DNA from: Flavobacterium sp. WC2421
Lineage (GTDB): Bacteria > Bacteroidota > Bacteroidia > Flavobacteriales > Flavobacteriaceae
Length of the DNA: 64,000 nucleotides
Assembly (NCBI RefSeq): GCF_040822115.1
Contig: NZ_CP162004.1
Coordinates: forward strand, 2,232,001-2,296,000
Direction of reading: 5' to 3'
Numbering within the stretch: the stretch's first letter is position 1; every line of letters begins with the position of its first letter. Shown piece by piece: positions 1-9,155 of the stretch. The translations under genes were made by a program, and so were the position numbers. A model generated the notes under the pieces. The model did not search any database and was not told the origin of the DNA. It saw nothing but the letters and a program-made list of their open reading frames with translations.

Positions 1-862
1 ATTCATCTATTTGGAGATTTATTCCAGCTACATTTACTTTTTTTAACTTTTCTTGATTGTTGATTTCAACCGTAATTGTATTATAAAGATCTAAATTTTC
101 ATAAGCTTTTTTATAATCCCCATTTTTCAATAAAAACCTGGAATATTCTTGATAAGCGAAAGATAAATCTGATTTTTCATTTTCTAATGTTTCAAATTGG
201 ATTGCTTTTTTAAAAAAATAATCTGCTTTTTGAGGATCATTTATAGAATTGTAATACATACCATTAAGCATGTTTAGAACTCCTGATAAAGATTTATCAC
301 CATATTTAGGATGGTATTTATTAATGAAATTTAAATAGGGTAGGCCTTCGGAAAAATTCCCAATATCAAAATAAGCCCATGTTATGTTTAGTTTTGTAAA
401 AACAATTTCAGCTGAATCTTTTATTCTGGTACTATACTCAAGAGATTTCTTATAATAAGAAATTCCTTTTTGATACTCTTTTTTATCAAAACAATAAATG
501 TTACCAAGATTATTATTCAACCAATTCTTGAGCTGATTGTTATTGGTTCTATTAGCATATAAAATTCCTTTTTGATAATAAAAAAAGGCTTTTTCAAATT
601 CAGCTAGTTCATCAAAATTTGCTGCAATAGTATTGTAGCAAGTAGCAATTAGATTGTCATCTTTGATGGCAATTGCATATTTTAAAGCAATCCTTGATTT
701 GATTAATGATTTTTCATATTTTTCATTTTTCATCAAAGAAGTTGCTTCTTTGGTCATTTTTGTAATTTCATTTTTGGAAGGAAATGTCTCTTGAGAAAAT
801 ACAATTGTACTGAAAGAAGTTTGCAATAGTAAAAACAATAAAATAAATCTGTTTTGAAACAT
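1..862 (-). CDS. TPR-repeat signalling protein, C-terminus beyond window
   Basis: The reading frame stays open from an ATG at 862 down to base 1, about 287 codons, so the C-terminus is missing. It begins with a signal peptide (hydrophobic FILLFLLL, ending near FSQ) followed by tetratricopeptide-like helical pairs, for example FEKAFFYYQKGILYA and YQKGISYYKKSLEYS. In Bacteroidota such secreted TPR modules commonly form the periplasmic sensor part of a histidine kinase that ends in a transmembrane segment and kinase domain. The LuxR-type response regulator lies 69 bp upstream on the same strand, which supports a two-component pair. The kinase part is not visible, so that role is inferred. Confidence 0.75.
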   Translation of the reverse strand, partial: MFQNRFILLFLLLQTSFSTIVFSQETFPSKNEITKMTKEATSLMKNEKYEKSLIKSRIALKYAIAIKDDNLIATCYNTIAANFDELAEFEKAFFYYQKGILYANRTNNNQLKNWLNNNLGNIYCFDKKEYQKGISYYKKSLEYSTRIKDSAEIVFTKLNITWAYFDIGNFSEGLPYLNFINKYHPKYGDKSLSGVLNMLNGMYYNSINDPQKADYFFKKAIQFETLENEKSDLSFAYQEYSRFLLKNGDYKKAYENLDLYNTITVEINNQEKLKKVNVAGINLQIDE

Positions 863-930
863 AAATAAGTTGTGTCGATTAATATAGCATAGTGTTTAAA
901 TAAAGATAGAGAAGCTGTTCTAATTAAATT

Positions 931-1593
931 TCACGATTTAATTAATTTGTTTTTAATGGCAAATTTAACTAGGCTAATGGTGTTTTTTGCTTTTAGTTTT
1001 TTCATGATATTTTTACGATGTGTTTCAACCGTATTTGAACTGATAAATAATTGTTCGCTTATCTCTTTTCCACTATATTCTAATGCAATTAAGGTTATAA
1101 TTTCAATTTCTCTACCAGTTAATAGCAAGTCGATAGTAGGTTTGTATTTATTAAGTTTTGAGATATTTTTGGTAGCTGAATTGAATATTTTTTCTCTAAC
1201 AGTAGTACAAAAATAATCCTCACCGTTTGAAACTGCCTGAATGGCTTCGACTATATTTTCGCCAGCACATTGCTTTGTTAGATACCCACTAACACCAAGC
1301 TTCATCACTTCTTGTATAATTTTTAAATCATCATAACTAGATAGAATAATTACTTTACAAGGAAACCCTTTTTTAGCAAATTCCTTGACAACCTCTATGC
1401 CGTCTTTTTTAGGCATACTGATGTCTAAGATTAGAATAGTTGTATTGTTGTTAGTGACGTCATCATATAGCGTGCTTCCATCCAAAGAAAAACCTACAAC
1501 CTCAAAATTTGAGATTGTATTTAATAAAGTTCTCATCCCATCAATGAGAACTTGATGGTCGTCAGCAAGGTGTATCCTTATTTTTTTTGTCAT
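931..1593 (-). CDS. LuxR/NarL-family response regulator
   Basis: This is a 220-residue two-component response regulator. The receiver domain covers about residues 1-125, with the acidic pair D11-D12 and the likely phospho-acceptor D57 in ILDISMPKKDG. The C-terminal LuxR-type helix-turn-helix covers about 155-215 (LTGREIEIITLIA, then SSNTVETHRKNIMKKL). By family knowledge, phosphorylation of the Asp controls DNA binding. The TPR sensor gene follows 69 bp downstream on the same strand and is the likely partner. A TAnnTTTG promoter motif (TAAATTTG) lies about 20 bp upstream of the start. The regulon cannot be told from the sequence. Confidence 0.93.
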   Translation of the reverse strand: MTKKIRIHLADDHQVLIDGMRTLLNTISNFEVVGFSLDGSTLYDDVTNNNTTILILDISMPKKDGIEVVKEFAKKGFPCKVIILSSYDDLKIIQEVMKLGVSGYLTKQCAGENIVEAIQAVSNGEDYFCTTVREKIFNSATKNISKLNKYKPTIDLLLTGREIEIITLIALEYSGKEISEQLFISSNTVETHRKNIMKKLKAKNTISLVKFAIKNKLIKS

Positions 1594-1612
1594 ATTATAG
1601 TTAAACTGTATT

Positions 1613-1620
1613 CAAATTTA
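1613..1620 (-). promoter_or_regulatory. -7 promoter motif of the response regulator
   Basis: Reading the minus strand gives TAAATTTG, an exact match to the Bacteroidota -7 consensus TAnnTTTG, 20 bp upstream of the response-regulator start. No clear -33 TTG partner was seen at 19-21 bp. Confidence 0.45.
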
Positions 1621-1682
1621 GGAAAAAAAAACTACTTATCATTTATAAGATTTTATTTATTAAATGCTTCTTTTTGAAGCAC

Positions 1683-1711
1683 AAAAAAACCCGAACTGTT
1701 ACATTCGGGTT
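1683..1711 (-). terminator. Rho-independent terminator after the DUF4293 gene
   Basis: The 8-bp stem AACCCGAA/TTCGGGTT has an 8-nt loop and is followed on the minus strand by a T-run (A-run at 1683-1689). It lies 32 bp after the DUF4293 stop codon. Confidence 0.85.
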
Positions 1712-1742
1712 TCCTTCGCACTAATAAACTAAGTTTATAGGT

Positions 1743-2156
1743 TTACCTCAATCTGTCCACAGATTTTACAAGATCTTCATCCTTTTTGATGGCCTTATTA
1801 GCCAAGACTAATAATACGATAGCAATAATAGGTAGAAACATCCCAATACCTTTCTCAGAAACAACAGCTGTTTCTCCAGATACATTTAATGAACGATATA
1901 CAAATAATCCTAATAAAATTAAATTTAATATCATATTCAATCTGCCAACGACAAATTGATTCTGTCTTTTTTTATACGAAACAATACTTAATACAGTAAG
2001 TGTTGTACTTAATCCCAATAAAATTACATAAATCTGGTTTTGCATAAAGAAATATTCCTTTCCGTCATTCATTGTCCATAAAGGAAATAAAAAAGGTAAA
2101 ATCCCAGTAACTACAAAAGCTAGAATTAAATAAATCGTCTGAATTCTCTGTATCAT
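1743..2156 (-). CDS. DUF4293 family membrane protein
   Basis: This is a 137-residue protein with four predicted membrane segments, at about residues 7-27, 40-60, 74-90 and 103-122, and a charged C-terminus. The opening MIQRIQTIYLILAF and the four-helix layout match the DUF4293 family of Bacteroidota, whose function is unknown. The gene is divergent from rho, a neighbourhood I recall from other Flavobacteria. It is monocistronic: a terminator follows, and TATTTTTG (-7 type) lies 18 bp upstream of the start. Confidence 0.85.
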   Translation of the reverse strand: MIQRIQTIYLILAFVVTGILPFLFPLWTMNDGKEYFFMQNQIYVILLGLSTTLTVLSIVSYKKRQNQFVVGRLNMILNLILLGLFVYRSLNVSGETAVVSEKGIGMFLPIIAIVLLVLANKAIKKDEDLVKSVDRLR

Positions 2157-2173
2157 TGTTTCAATTTGTTTTA

Positions 2174-2181
2174 CAAAAATA
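2174..2181 (-). promoter_or_regulatory. -7 promoter motif of the DUF4293 gene
   Basis: The minus strand reads TATTTTTG, matching TAnnTTTG, 18 bp before the ATG at 2156. No -33 element was recognised. Confidence 0.4.
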
Positions 2182-2338
2182 TATTTTCTTTTTTTAAAAT
2201 ACTATTGTATCATTAAATTTTATTCGTATTATTGCATAACAATACCGTAAGCACTTCATACTGCGGTCAATTCAAAATAAAATATTTACTACCTATCTTT
2301 TATAGTATTACCAAATTAATTAAACTCATAGAACATTC

Positions 2339-4093
2339 ATGTTTGATATTTCTGCATTAAAAGAAATGAAGCTTTCTGAGCTTCAAGAAATCGCTAAGTC
2401 AGCTAAAACCATAAAGTTTAATGGTGTTAAAAAAGAGACCTTGATTGGGTCGATTTTAGAACATCAAAACAATACTGTTGATTCAACATTAGATAAAAAT
2501 TCGGATGCTCCAGTTGAGGATAATAAACCTAAAAGAGCCCGTATTCTACCAGTTAAGAAGGTAGCTATTCAAAAAACTACAAATAAAACTATTTTTAAAG
2601 AAGTAGCTCCTGTTGAAGCTGATCTTCAGATTAAAGTAGAAATGCCTGCGGATGTAATTGCACAAGTTGATGCAGTTAATTCGCAAACCGAAGATGAAAA
2701 AGAGAATGTAATTCCAGAAAAGAAAGTAGGTAAGGTTATTAAGTTTAATAAATCAGCTTACGAAAAGAAAATAGCTTTAAAAAAGGATAAAGAAGAAACA
2801 AAAGAAGTAGTTGTTAAAGACGAAAATAAAGAAGTAGTTGAAGAAAATGTTTCAAAAACAGATGCTACTGAAGTTGCTCCTCCTGCTAAAAAAATAAATC
2901 CAAATCAATTAAATAAACAAAATCAAAACCCTAATTTTAAAAATAAAAAAAATAATTTTAGAGATTCAGATTTTGAATTTGACGGAATAATTGAAAGTGA
3001 GGGAGTATTAGAAATGATGCCTGATGGCTATGGTTTCTTACGTTCTTCCGATTATAATTACCTAGCTTCACCGGATGATATTTATTTATCAACTTCACAA
3101 ATTAGATTGTTTGGTCTAAAAACTGGAGATACGGTTAAAGGGGTGGTACGTCCTCCAAAAGAAGGAGAAAAGTTTTTTCCTTTAGTTCGTGTGTTAAAAA
3201 TTAATGGGCATGATCCACAAGTGGTTCGTGATCGAGTTTCATTCGAACATTTAACGCCTGTTTTTCCGTCAGAAAAATTCAATTTAGCCGAAAGACAAAG
3301 CACCATTTCTACTCGTATTATCGATTTATTTTCTCCTATAGGAAAAGGACAACGTGGTATGATTGTCGCACAGCCAAAAACGGGTAAAACCATGTTGTTG
3401 AAAGAAATTGCAAATGCAATTGCTGCCAATCATCCCGAAGTATATTTAATTGTTTTACTAATAGACGAACGTCCAGAAGAGGTTACGGATATGCAACGTA
3501 GTGTACGTGGTGAAGTAATTGCTTCTACATTTGATAGAGAGCCACAAGAACACGTTAAAATTGCTAATATTGTACTTGAAAAAGCAAAACGATTAGTAGA
3601 ATGTGGACATGATGTCGTGATTCTATTAGATTCCATTACCCGTTTAGCAAGAGCATATAACACAGTACAACCTGCTTCAGGTAAAGTATTGAGTGGAGGA
3701 GTAGATGCTAATGCTTTACAGAAACCAAAACGTTTCTTTGGAGCCGCCCGTAATGTAGAAAATGGAGGTTCATTAAGTATCATTGCAACTGCTTTGACTG
3801 AAACTGGTTCAAAAATGGATGAAGTTATCTTCGAAGAATTTAAAGGTACTGGTAATATGGAATTGCAGTTGGATAGAAAAATTGCTAATAAACGTATCTT
3901 CCCAGCCATTGATTTAACTTCTTCAAGTACAAGACGTGATGATATGTTGTTAGATGAGAAAACGTTGCAAAGAATGTGGATCATGAGAAAATACCTTTCT
4001 GATATGAATCCTGTTGAAGCAATGAGTTTTATAAACGATCGTTTTAGACAAACGAAAAACAATGAAGAGTTTTTAATTTCAATGAATGATTAA
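2339..4093 (+). CDS. rho: Transcription termination factor Rho
   Basis: Rho is a hexameric RNA-dependent ATPase/helicase that ends transcription. This 584-residue form is longer than the roughly 420-residue E. coli protein. Residues 1-40 form the Rho N-terminal helical domain ([15 protein letters not shown]). About residues 50-210 are a low-complexity K/E/N-rich insertion, typical of Bacteroidota Rho. The S1-like RNA-binding domain follows ([20 protein letters not shown]). The ATPase core has Walker A QPKTGKT near residue 348, Walker B-like [14 protein letters not shown], and [14 protein letters not shown]. The gene stands alone, and a strong hairpin terminator follows. Confidence 0.98.
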   Translation: MFDISALKEMKLSELQEIAKSAKTIKFNGVKKETLIGSILEHQNNTVDSTLDKNSDAPVEDNKPKRARILPVKKVAIQKTTNKTIFKEVAPVEADLQIKVEMPADVIAQVDAVNSQTEDEKENVIPEKKVGKVIKFNKSAYEKKIALKKDKEETKEVVVKDENKEVVEENVSKTDATEVAPPAKKINPNQLNKQNQNPNFKNKKNNFRDSDFEFDGIIESEGVLEMMPDGYGFLRSSDYNYLASPDDIYLSTSQIRLFGLKTGDTVKGVVRPPKEGEKFFPLVRVLKINGHDPQVVRDRVSFEHLTPVFPSEKFNLAERQSTISTRIIDLFSPIGKGQRGMIVAQPKTGKTMLLKEIANAIAANHPEVYLIVLLIDERPEEVTDMQRSVRGEVIASTFDREPQEHVKIANIVLEKAKRLVECGHDVVILLDSITRLARAYNTVQPASGKVLSGGVDANALQKPKRFFGAARNVENGGSLSIIATALTETGSKMDEVIFEEFKGTGNMELQLDRKIANKRIFPAIDLTSSSTRRDDMLLDEKTLQRMWIMRKYLSDMNPVEAMSFINDRFRQTKNNEEFLISMND

Positions 4094-4130
4094 ATTCAGA
4101 TTAAAGAGAATAGAATAAAAAAGATATAAA

Positions 4131-4162
4131 AAAAGTCCTCGAAATTTTCGAGGACTTTTTTG
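4131..4162 (+). terminator. Terminator after rho
   Basis: A long perfect stem, AAAGTCCTCGAAA paired with TTTCGAGGACTTT, is followed by a T-run, 38 bp after the rho stop codon. Confidence 0.9.
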
Positions 4163-4182
4163 TTTTTGCTTCTTTTTACAAT

Positions 4183-4214
4183 AAAAAATGCCTTCATTAT
4201 GAAGGCATTTTTTG
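4183..4214. terminator. Bidirectional terminator between rho and the rsmB-like gene
   Basis: The stem AAAATGCCTTCA/TGAAGGCATTTT has an A-run before it and a T-run after it, so it can act in both directions. It lies 20 bp past the end of the minus-strand methyltransferase gene. Confidence 0.85.
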
Positions 4215-4234
4215 TTATTTAGAAGGAAATAATA

Positions 4235-5500
4235 TTAGGCTTTTGCTTCTTTTATTTCTTTTACTTTAACTTCTTTTGGTGTTACATCTTCTTTTCTTTC
4301 TAAAAGAGCCATGTAAAAACCGTCAAATCCAGATTCATGAGCTAGAATTTTTTGGTCTTTTATAAAGTTAAATTCTTTTCCTATATCCGTTGTTAAAAAT
4401 TTAGCTACTTGCTCTTGATTTTCTGAGGGTAAAACAGAGCATGTTGCATATACCAGTTTTCCACCTGGTTTTACAATTTTAGAATAACTTTCTAAAACTT
4501 CTGCTTGTACCTTGCGGATATTGTCAATAAATTCAGGTTGTAATTTCCATTTCGCATCAGGATTTCTTTTAAGAACTCCTAATCCACTACAAGGGGCATC
4601 GATCAATACTCGATCTGCTCTTTGGTGTAATTTCTTGATCACTTTAGTAGTATCAATGATACGGTATTCAATATTGAAAGCACCATCGCGTTTTGCTCTA
4701 ATTTTTAATTGCTTTAATTTACTTTCATATAAATCCATAGCAATCAATTGTCCTTTGTTTTCCATCAAAGCAGCAATATGCAATGTTTTTCCTCCTGCAC
4801 CCGCACAAGTATCTACAACACGCATTCCTGGCTTAACATCAAGAAAAGCAGCAACAAGTTGTGAATTGGCATCTTGAACTTCAAAAAAGCCTTGTTTAAA
4901 TGCATCAGTCATGAAAACATTAGCTCTTTCTTTTAATACTAAAGCATCTGGTTGGTCTTTAAGGACATCGGTATCAATGTCTAAATCCATTAAGATCGCT
5001 CTTAATTCTGTTTTAGTAGTTTTTAGAGTGTTTACTCTTAGAATAACTTTAGCAGGTTGATTTTGAGCTGTGATTTCTTTTGACCACACTTTTTCACCTA
5101 ATTCTTTTACTCCCATTTCATCCATCCAGTCAGGAATAGATTCTTTAAGGGCTCTTACTTTTGATAATTCATCAAAACGACCTTTTATTTTTCTCTCAGG
5201 AGTTCCTTCCAGTTGACGCCAATCAGGAATTGGGTATCCTCTTAATACTGCCCATACTGAAAACATTCTCCAAATATTATCTCTGTCAAATGGCTCTTTT
5301 ACTTCTGCAATTTCTGCATATAATCGTTTCCATCGAACTACTTCGTAGATCGTTTCAGCAACAAATTTTCTATCTGAGCTTCCCCAACGTTTGTCTTTTT
5401 TTAAGGCTCTGGCAACTACTTTATCCGCATATTCTCCTTCGTTAAATATTGCATTTAAGGAATCTATAGTAGTGTAAACTAAATTTCTGTGTAATCTCAT
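4235..5500 (-). CDS. RsmB/NOL1-NOP2-Sun family rRNA (cytosine-C5) methyltransferase
   Basis: This 421-residue SAM-dependent enzyme probably methylates a cytosine of 16S rRNA (RsmB-like). The N-terminal NusB-like helical region covers about residues 1-130. The methyltransferase domain has the SAM-binding motif DTCAGAGGKTLHIA near residue 233, motif IV DAPCSGLGVLKRNP near 303, and motif VI YATCSVLPSENQ near 353. The Cys residues in PCSG and TCSV are the two conserved catalytic ones of the family. The last ~20 residues are a Lys/Glu-rich tail. A TACCTTTG promoter motif lies about 18 bp before the start. The exact target base is not provable here. Confidence 0.93.
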   Translation of the reverse strand: MRLHRNLVYTTIDSLNAIFNEGEYADKVVARALKKDKRWGSSDRKFVAETIYEVVRWKRLYAEIAEVKEPFDRDNIWRMFSVWAVLRGYPIPDWRQLEGTPERKIKGRFDELSKVRALKESIPDWMDEMGVKELGEKVWSKEITAQNQPAKVILRVNTLKTTKTELRAILMDLDIDTDVLKDQPDALVLKERANVFMTDAFKQGFFEVQDANSQLVAAFLDVKPGMRVVDTCAGAGGKTLHIAALMENKGQLIAMDLYESKLKQLKIRAKRDGAFNIEYRIIDTTKVIKKLHQRADRVLIDAPCSGLGVLKRNPDAKWKLQPEFIDNIRKVQAEVLESYSKIVKPGGKLVYATCSVLPSENQEQVAKFLTTDIGKEFNFIKDQKILAHESGFDGFYMALLERKEDVTPKEVKVKEIKEAKA

Positions 5501-5517
5501 TTTTATTAATTGAGGTG

Positions 5518-5525
5518 CAAAGGTA
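5518..5525 (-). promoter_or_regulatory. -7 promoter motif of the rsmB-like gene
   Basis: The minus strand reads TACCTTTG (TAnnTTTG), 18 bp before the start codon at 5500. Confidence 0.4.
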
Positions 5526-5586
5526 GTATTAATTGATCGAAAGTTAAATTTTAAATAATGAATGTTGATTTTATATTTTAAACAGC

Positions 5587-5618
5587 AAAAAAAACACTGT
5601 TTAAAGACAGTGTTTTTT
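5587..5618 (-). terminator. Terminator after kup
   Basis: The hairpin AAACACTGT/ACAGTGTTT is flanked by A- and T-runs, 22 bp beyond the kup stop on the minus strand. Confidence 0.85.
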
Positions 5619-5639
5619 AAAATTCAATATAAATTGATC

Positions 5640-7601
5640 TTATTTAACTCGAGTTAACCCGATGTTTTCTGGAGCATGAAGCACCATTGGGAATTTTTCT
5701 ATTTTAACGGAGCTACTGTCTAGTCCAAAAGCACTTTCTTCAGATAGACTTAGTTTTTTGATTAAGAAATAAGAATTCATAATCAATTTTTCATGCCATA
5801 ATAAATCACTGTCATTTGAAAGGAATTTTTCAGATAATACAAATTTGAAATCCCCGATAATGTTATTCTTATTTAAAGATTCATATCTACTAGTGATATC
5901 TACTTCTCCTTTTTTAACCATATCCTTAATTACTTCCTTGAACATAAGGCTGATTTTAGTAGGTTCTCTAAATCCTAAATTAAAATCTACACGGTATAAA
6001 TCATCTTTAATAATTTCGCTTACTTTGTATTCTGTTTTATAAGGCTCTGTCAAGATGTTTACATGGACAAACCAATAGATATCAGCTCTTTTTGGTCTTT
6101 TTTGCAAAATAGAATACATCACTTTTTCTTCAATCTCATCCACACGATTTGCATTAGTCATATACACTAAGTGTGTTGCATATTTTGGAATGGATAAATC
6201 AGCGCTTAATTCCTTCAACACTTTTTTGTAATCATCTATTTTTACAATTTTAGTGTAGTTTTTATTAATTTTTTTAGCCAAGTACCAAATGGTCATAATT
6301 GAAATCAGTACCATAGCAATGATTAAAGTTACATAGCCACCTTCAGAAAACTTTGTTATGTTTGCTGCTAAAAAGCTTAATTCAATTAATAGATAGATGG
6401 TTATCAATGGTACTATAAAATATAATTTTACTCTTTTCATAATTAAATAGAAATTAAGTAAAATAGTAGTCATAATCATACATAAAATTATCGCTAATCC
6501 ATAAGCATGCTCCATATTGCTGGACTCTTCAAAATGCAAAACTATTCCAACACAACCAAAAAACAACAACCAGTTTATAGAAGGGATATACAGTTGACCT
6601 TTTAATTCAGTAGGATACTTTATTTTTACTTTTGGCCAAAAATTCAATCTCATCGCTTCATTTATTAAAGTAAATGAACCGCTAATAAGGGCCTGAGAAG
6701 CAATAACAGCTGCTAATGTTGCAATTACAATTCCAATAGGTTGAAACCAATCGGCCATGATAAGATAAAATGGATTTCCATTAGATCCTCCTAGACTTTG
6801 TAATGTTTGTCCTTCATGGTGAATGAGATAAGCTGCTTGTCCAAAATAGTTAAGTACTAAAGTTGTTTTCACAAAAATCCAACTTATTCGGATATTTTTT
6901 CGTCCACAGTGGCCCATATCTGAATAAAGTGCTTCAGCTCCTGTGGTACATAGGAATACAAACCCCAAAACAAAAAATCCGTCTGGATGAATGGATAGTA
7001 AATGATATGCATAGTAGGGATTAAAAGCTTTGAATACTTCAGGGTGTTTCGTAATTTGGATTAATCCAAGAATTCCAAGCATGCTGAACCAAATAAGCAT
7101 CATAGGGGCAAAAAACTTTCCTACTAATTTGGTACCGAATTGCTGAATAGTGAAAAGGACAAATAAAATTCCGATTACAATTGGTATGGTGTTTATTTCT
7201 GGATAGTACGTTCTAATACCTTCTACAGCAGAAGAAACAGAAATGGGCGGGGTAATTATTCCATCAGCCAGTAGTGCGCTTCCACCGATAATAGCGGGGA
7301 CTATGAGCCATTGTATTTTGGTTTTTTTGACTAAAGCATATAAAGCAAAAATTCCTCCCTCACCATGATTGTCTGCGCTTAATGTAATAATTACATATTT
7401 TATCGTCGTTTGTAATGTCAGGGTCCAAAAAACACATGATATGCCTCCTAAAACTACATCTGCATTAATAATATGATCTCCAAGAATGGCTTTCATTACA
7501 TATAACGGGGAGGTCCCAATATCGCCATATATAATACCTAATGTAATTAATAAACCTCCTAAAGTTAATTTTGAATGTAAATTTTTATGCGAAGTGCTCA
7601 T
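5640..7601 (-). CDS. kup: KUP-family potassium uptake transporter
   Basis: This is a 653-residue K+/H+ symporter of the KUP/HAK/KT family in the inner membrane. The signature GIIYGDIGTSPLYV is at residues 22-35, and GGIFALYALVKK is in the early membrane core. About twelve membrane segments extend to roughly residue 445, followed by a cytoplasmic C-terminal domain of about 200 residues. The length matches the family. The gene is monocistronic with its own terminator, and a TAAATTTG motif lies 23 bp upstream of the start. The next gene upstream ends more than 100 bp away. Confidence 0.96.
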   Translation of the reverse strand: MSTSHKNLHSKLTLGGLLITLGIIYGDIGTSPLYVMKAILGDHIINADVVLGGISCVFWTLTLQTTIKYVIITLSADNHGEGGIFALYALVKKTKIQWLIVPAIIGGSALLADGIITPPISVSSAVEGIRTYYPEINTIPIVIGILFVLFTIQQFGTKLVGKFFAPMMLIWFSMLGILGLIQITKHPEVFKAFNPYYAYHLLSIHPDGFFVLGFVFLCTTGAEALYSDMGHCGRKNIRISWIFVKTTLVLNYFGQAAYLIHHEGQTLQSLGGSNGNPFYLIMADWFQPIGIVIATLAAVIASQALISGSFTLINEAMRLNFWPKVKIKYPTELKGQLYIPSINWLLFFGCVGIVLHFEESSNMEHAYGLAIILCMIMTTILLNFYLIMKRVKLYFIVPLITIYLLIELSFLAANITKFSEGGYVTLIIAMVLISIMTIWYLAKKINKNYTKIVKIDDYKKVLKELSADLSIPKYATHLVYMTNANRVDEIEEKVMYSILQKRPKRADIYWFVHVNILTEPYKTEYKVSEIIKDDLYRVDFNLGFREPTKISLMFKEVIKDMVKKGEVDITSRYESLNKNNIIGDFKFVLSEKFLSNDSDLLWHEKLIMNSYFLIKKLSLSEESAFGLDSSSVKIEKFPMVLHAPENIGLTRVK

Positions 7602-7623
7602 GTATTATTTTTAAAAAACACGA

Positions 7624-7631
7624 CAAATTTA
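7624..7631 (-). promoter_or_regulatory. -7 promoter motif of kup
   Basis: The minus strand reads TAAATTTG, an exact TAnnTTTG match, 23 bp before the kup ATG. Confidence 0.4.
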
Positions 7632-7675
7632 CTCTTTTTAAATAAATTAGGGCTTTTTTTTTCGAAAAAGACATA

Positions 7676-7704
7676 AAAAAACACGGTGTTAAAGCACCGT
7701 GTTT
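7676..7704 (-). terminator. Terminator after the repeat-rich secreted protein gene
   Basis: The stem AAACACGGTG/CACCGTGTTT lies 24 bp past the stop codon on the minus strand, with an A-run (T-run on the minus strand) beyond it. Confidence 0.85.
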
Positions 7705-7727
7705 ATAATTTTGAAGAAGTGTTCTTT

Positions 7728-9038
7728 TTAAGACCTTCTATTGTTTCCTCTTGAAGAATTGTCTCTTTGTGATTCTGTTCTTTGTGGAGCTGATTGTCTT
7801 GAAGAATTCCCTCTGTTTTGAGAAAAATCCCTTTGGGGTGCGGCTTCTCTTGAACTATTACCTCTCGAAGAATTGTCTCTTTGCGGTGCTGTTCTTTGCG
7901 GAGCAGATTCTCTTGAAGAATTGTCCCTTTGTGGCACTGTTCTTTGCGGAGCAGATTCTCTTGAAGAGTTGTCTCTTTGGGGTGCGGTTCTTTGTGGAGT
8001 TGCTTCACTAGAACTATTTCCTCTTGATGAATTATCTCTTTGTGGCGCTGTTCTTTGTGGAGTAGCTTCCCTTGAAGTGTTTCCTCTGTTTTGTGAATAA
8101 TCTCTTTGTGGAGTAGTTTCTCTAGTGCTATTTCCTCTTGATGAATTATCTCTTTGAGTTTCTGTTCTTCTTTGTGGACTAGCATCTCTTGAAATGTTTC
8201 CTCTGTTTTGAGAATAGTCTCTATCTGTATTTGTTCTTCTACCGGAGTTTTCTCTAGATGAAGTAGTACTATTTCTAGAACTGGTATTTCTAGTTCCTCT
8301 TCTTTGATCTAGTTCATAACGATTCGTCACATTTGAATTTCTTCTATTAAAAGCATAGTCAGGATGTTGTCTTTCATATCCGTTTGAACGTCTTGAGCTA
8401 TATAATACAGCAGCTTGATTACTTCTTCTATAGTTTACGTAGTTATAGTTATTATTGAAGTTTAATGAAATTTGAATATTGTTTCTATATCTGTATACTG
8501 GATATGGATTCCATGCATAATAATAAGAAGGATAAAAATTCCAATACCAATTTGATACATAAGGACGGTAGTTGTAGGACCAAAAAGAAGCATATATTGT
8601 TGGCGTGCTATAATATACTGGTTCGTAAATGTAATTTGGACCATACATGTATTCATTTCCTACAACTTGTAAATGCACATTGTTGTATCTGTCTTTTTCT
8701 ACTTCAATTGTAGCTACATCTTGATAAACATCACGATCAAGTACTGATTGAATGATTACAACGTGAGTTCTACCTTCTACGGTTTCAATGACACGCAAGT
8801 AATCAACTTCGTTATCATTATTTAAATCTAAATTTGAAATTTGAAGCTCAGGATCATTTAACTGTCTCTCAAAATCTTGAAGATCTCTTGAGTCACCAAA
8901 AATATCGGCAACAGCTCTCAAATCTAAATTATCGCTAATTTCATTATTCATGGCATTAACTCGCGCTCTATTTTGAGCTTGCATTTGCATTGCAAATAGG
9001 GAAGTTAATAGGGTTACTATTAGTATTTTAGTTTTCAT
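7728..9038 (-). CDS. Secreted protein with Ser/Arg/Gln-rich C-terminal tandem repeats
   Basis: This is a 436-residue protein of unknown function. It has a signal peptide (ILIVTLLTSLFAMQMQAQ). A soluble N-terminal domain follows to about residue 125 (LDLNNDNEVDYLRVIETVEG), then a Tyr/Trp/Asn-rich segment at about 130-215 (SWYWNFYPSYYYAWNPYP-like). Residues ~240-436 are highly repetitive, built from variants of QRDNSSRGNSSREATPQRT. The positively charged, disorder-prone tail has no cysteines. The repeats also leave long open frames on other strands, which are not genes. The protein may be surface-exposed or nucleic-acid-binding, but this is a guess. Confidence 0.85.
   Translation of the reverse strand: MKTKILIVTLLTSLFAMQMQAQNRARVNAMNNEISDNLDLRAVADIFGDSRDLQDFERQLNDPELQISNLDLNNDNEVDYLRVIETVEGRTHVVIIQSVLDRDVYQDVATIEVEKDRYNNVHLQVVGNEYMYGPNYIYEPVYYSTPTIYASFWSYNYRPYVSNWYWNFYPSYYYAWNPYPVYRYRNNIQISLNFNNNYNYVNYRRSNQAAVLYSSRRSNGYERQHPDYAFNRRNSNVTNRYELDQRRGTRNTSSRNSTTSSRENSGRRTNTDRDYSQNRGNISRDASPQRRTETQRDNSSRGNSTRETTPQRDYSQNRGNTSREATPQRTAPQRDNSSRGNSSSEATPQRTAPQRDNSSRESAPQRTVPQRDNSSRESAPQRTAPQRDNSSRGNSSREAAPQRDFSQNRGNSSRQSAPQRTESQRDNSSRGNNRRS
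7740..8230 (-). repeat. Degenerate tandem repeats inside the secreted protein gene
   Basis: About eight imperfect units of roughly 48-63 bp encode QRDNSSR...APQRT blocks. Units differ by in-frame lengths, and GCTGTTCTTTG-type blocks recur, suggesting expansion and contraction by slippage or recombination. Confidence 0.85.
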
Positions 9039-9155
9039 AACAAGTTTATTTAAGTATTATTTTTTTAATTATTCAATTACTGTGCCAATAAAATTTTAGT
9101 GCAATTGCTATTCCTATAATTAATTGTATTTTAGCTTTTATATAATTCGATTATA

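Noticed and set aside
7703..8185. 160-residue open frame overlapping the repeat region
   Set aside because: It is a shifted-frame reading of the QRDNSSR repeats on the same strand; the repeats keep several frames open. The signal-peptide-bearing frame is the real gene.
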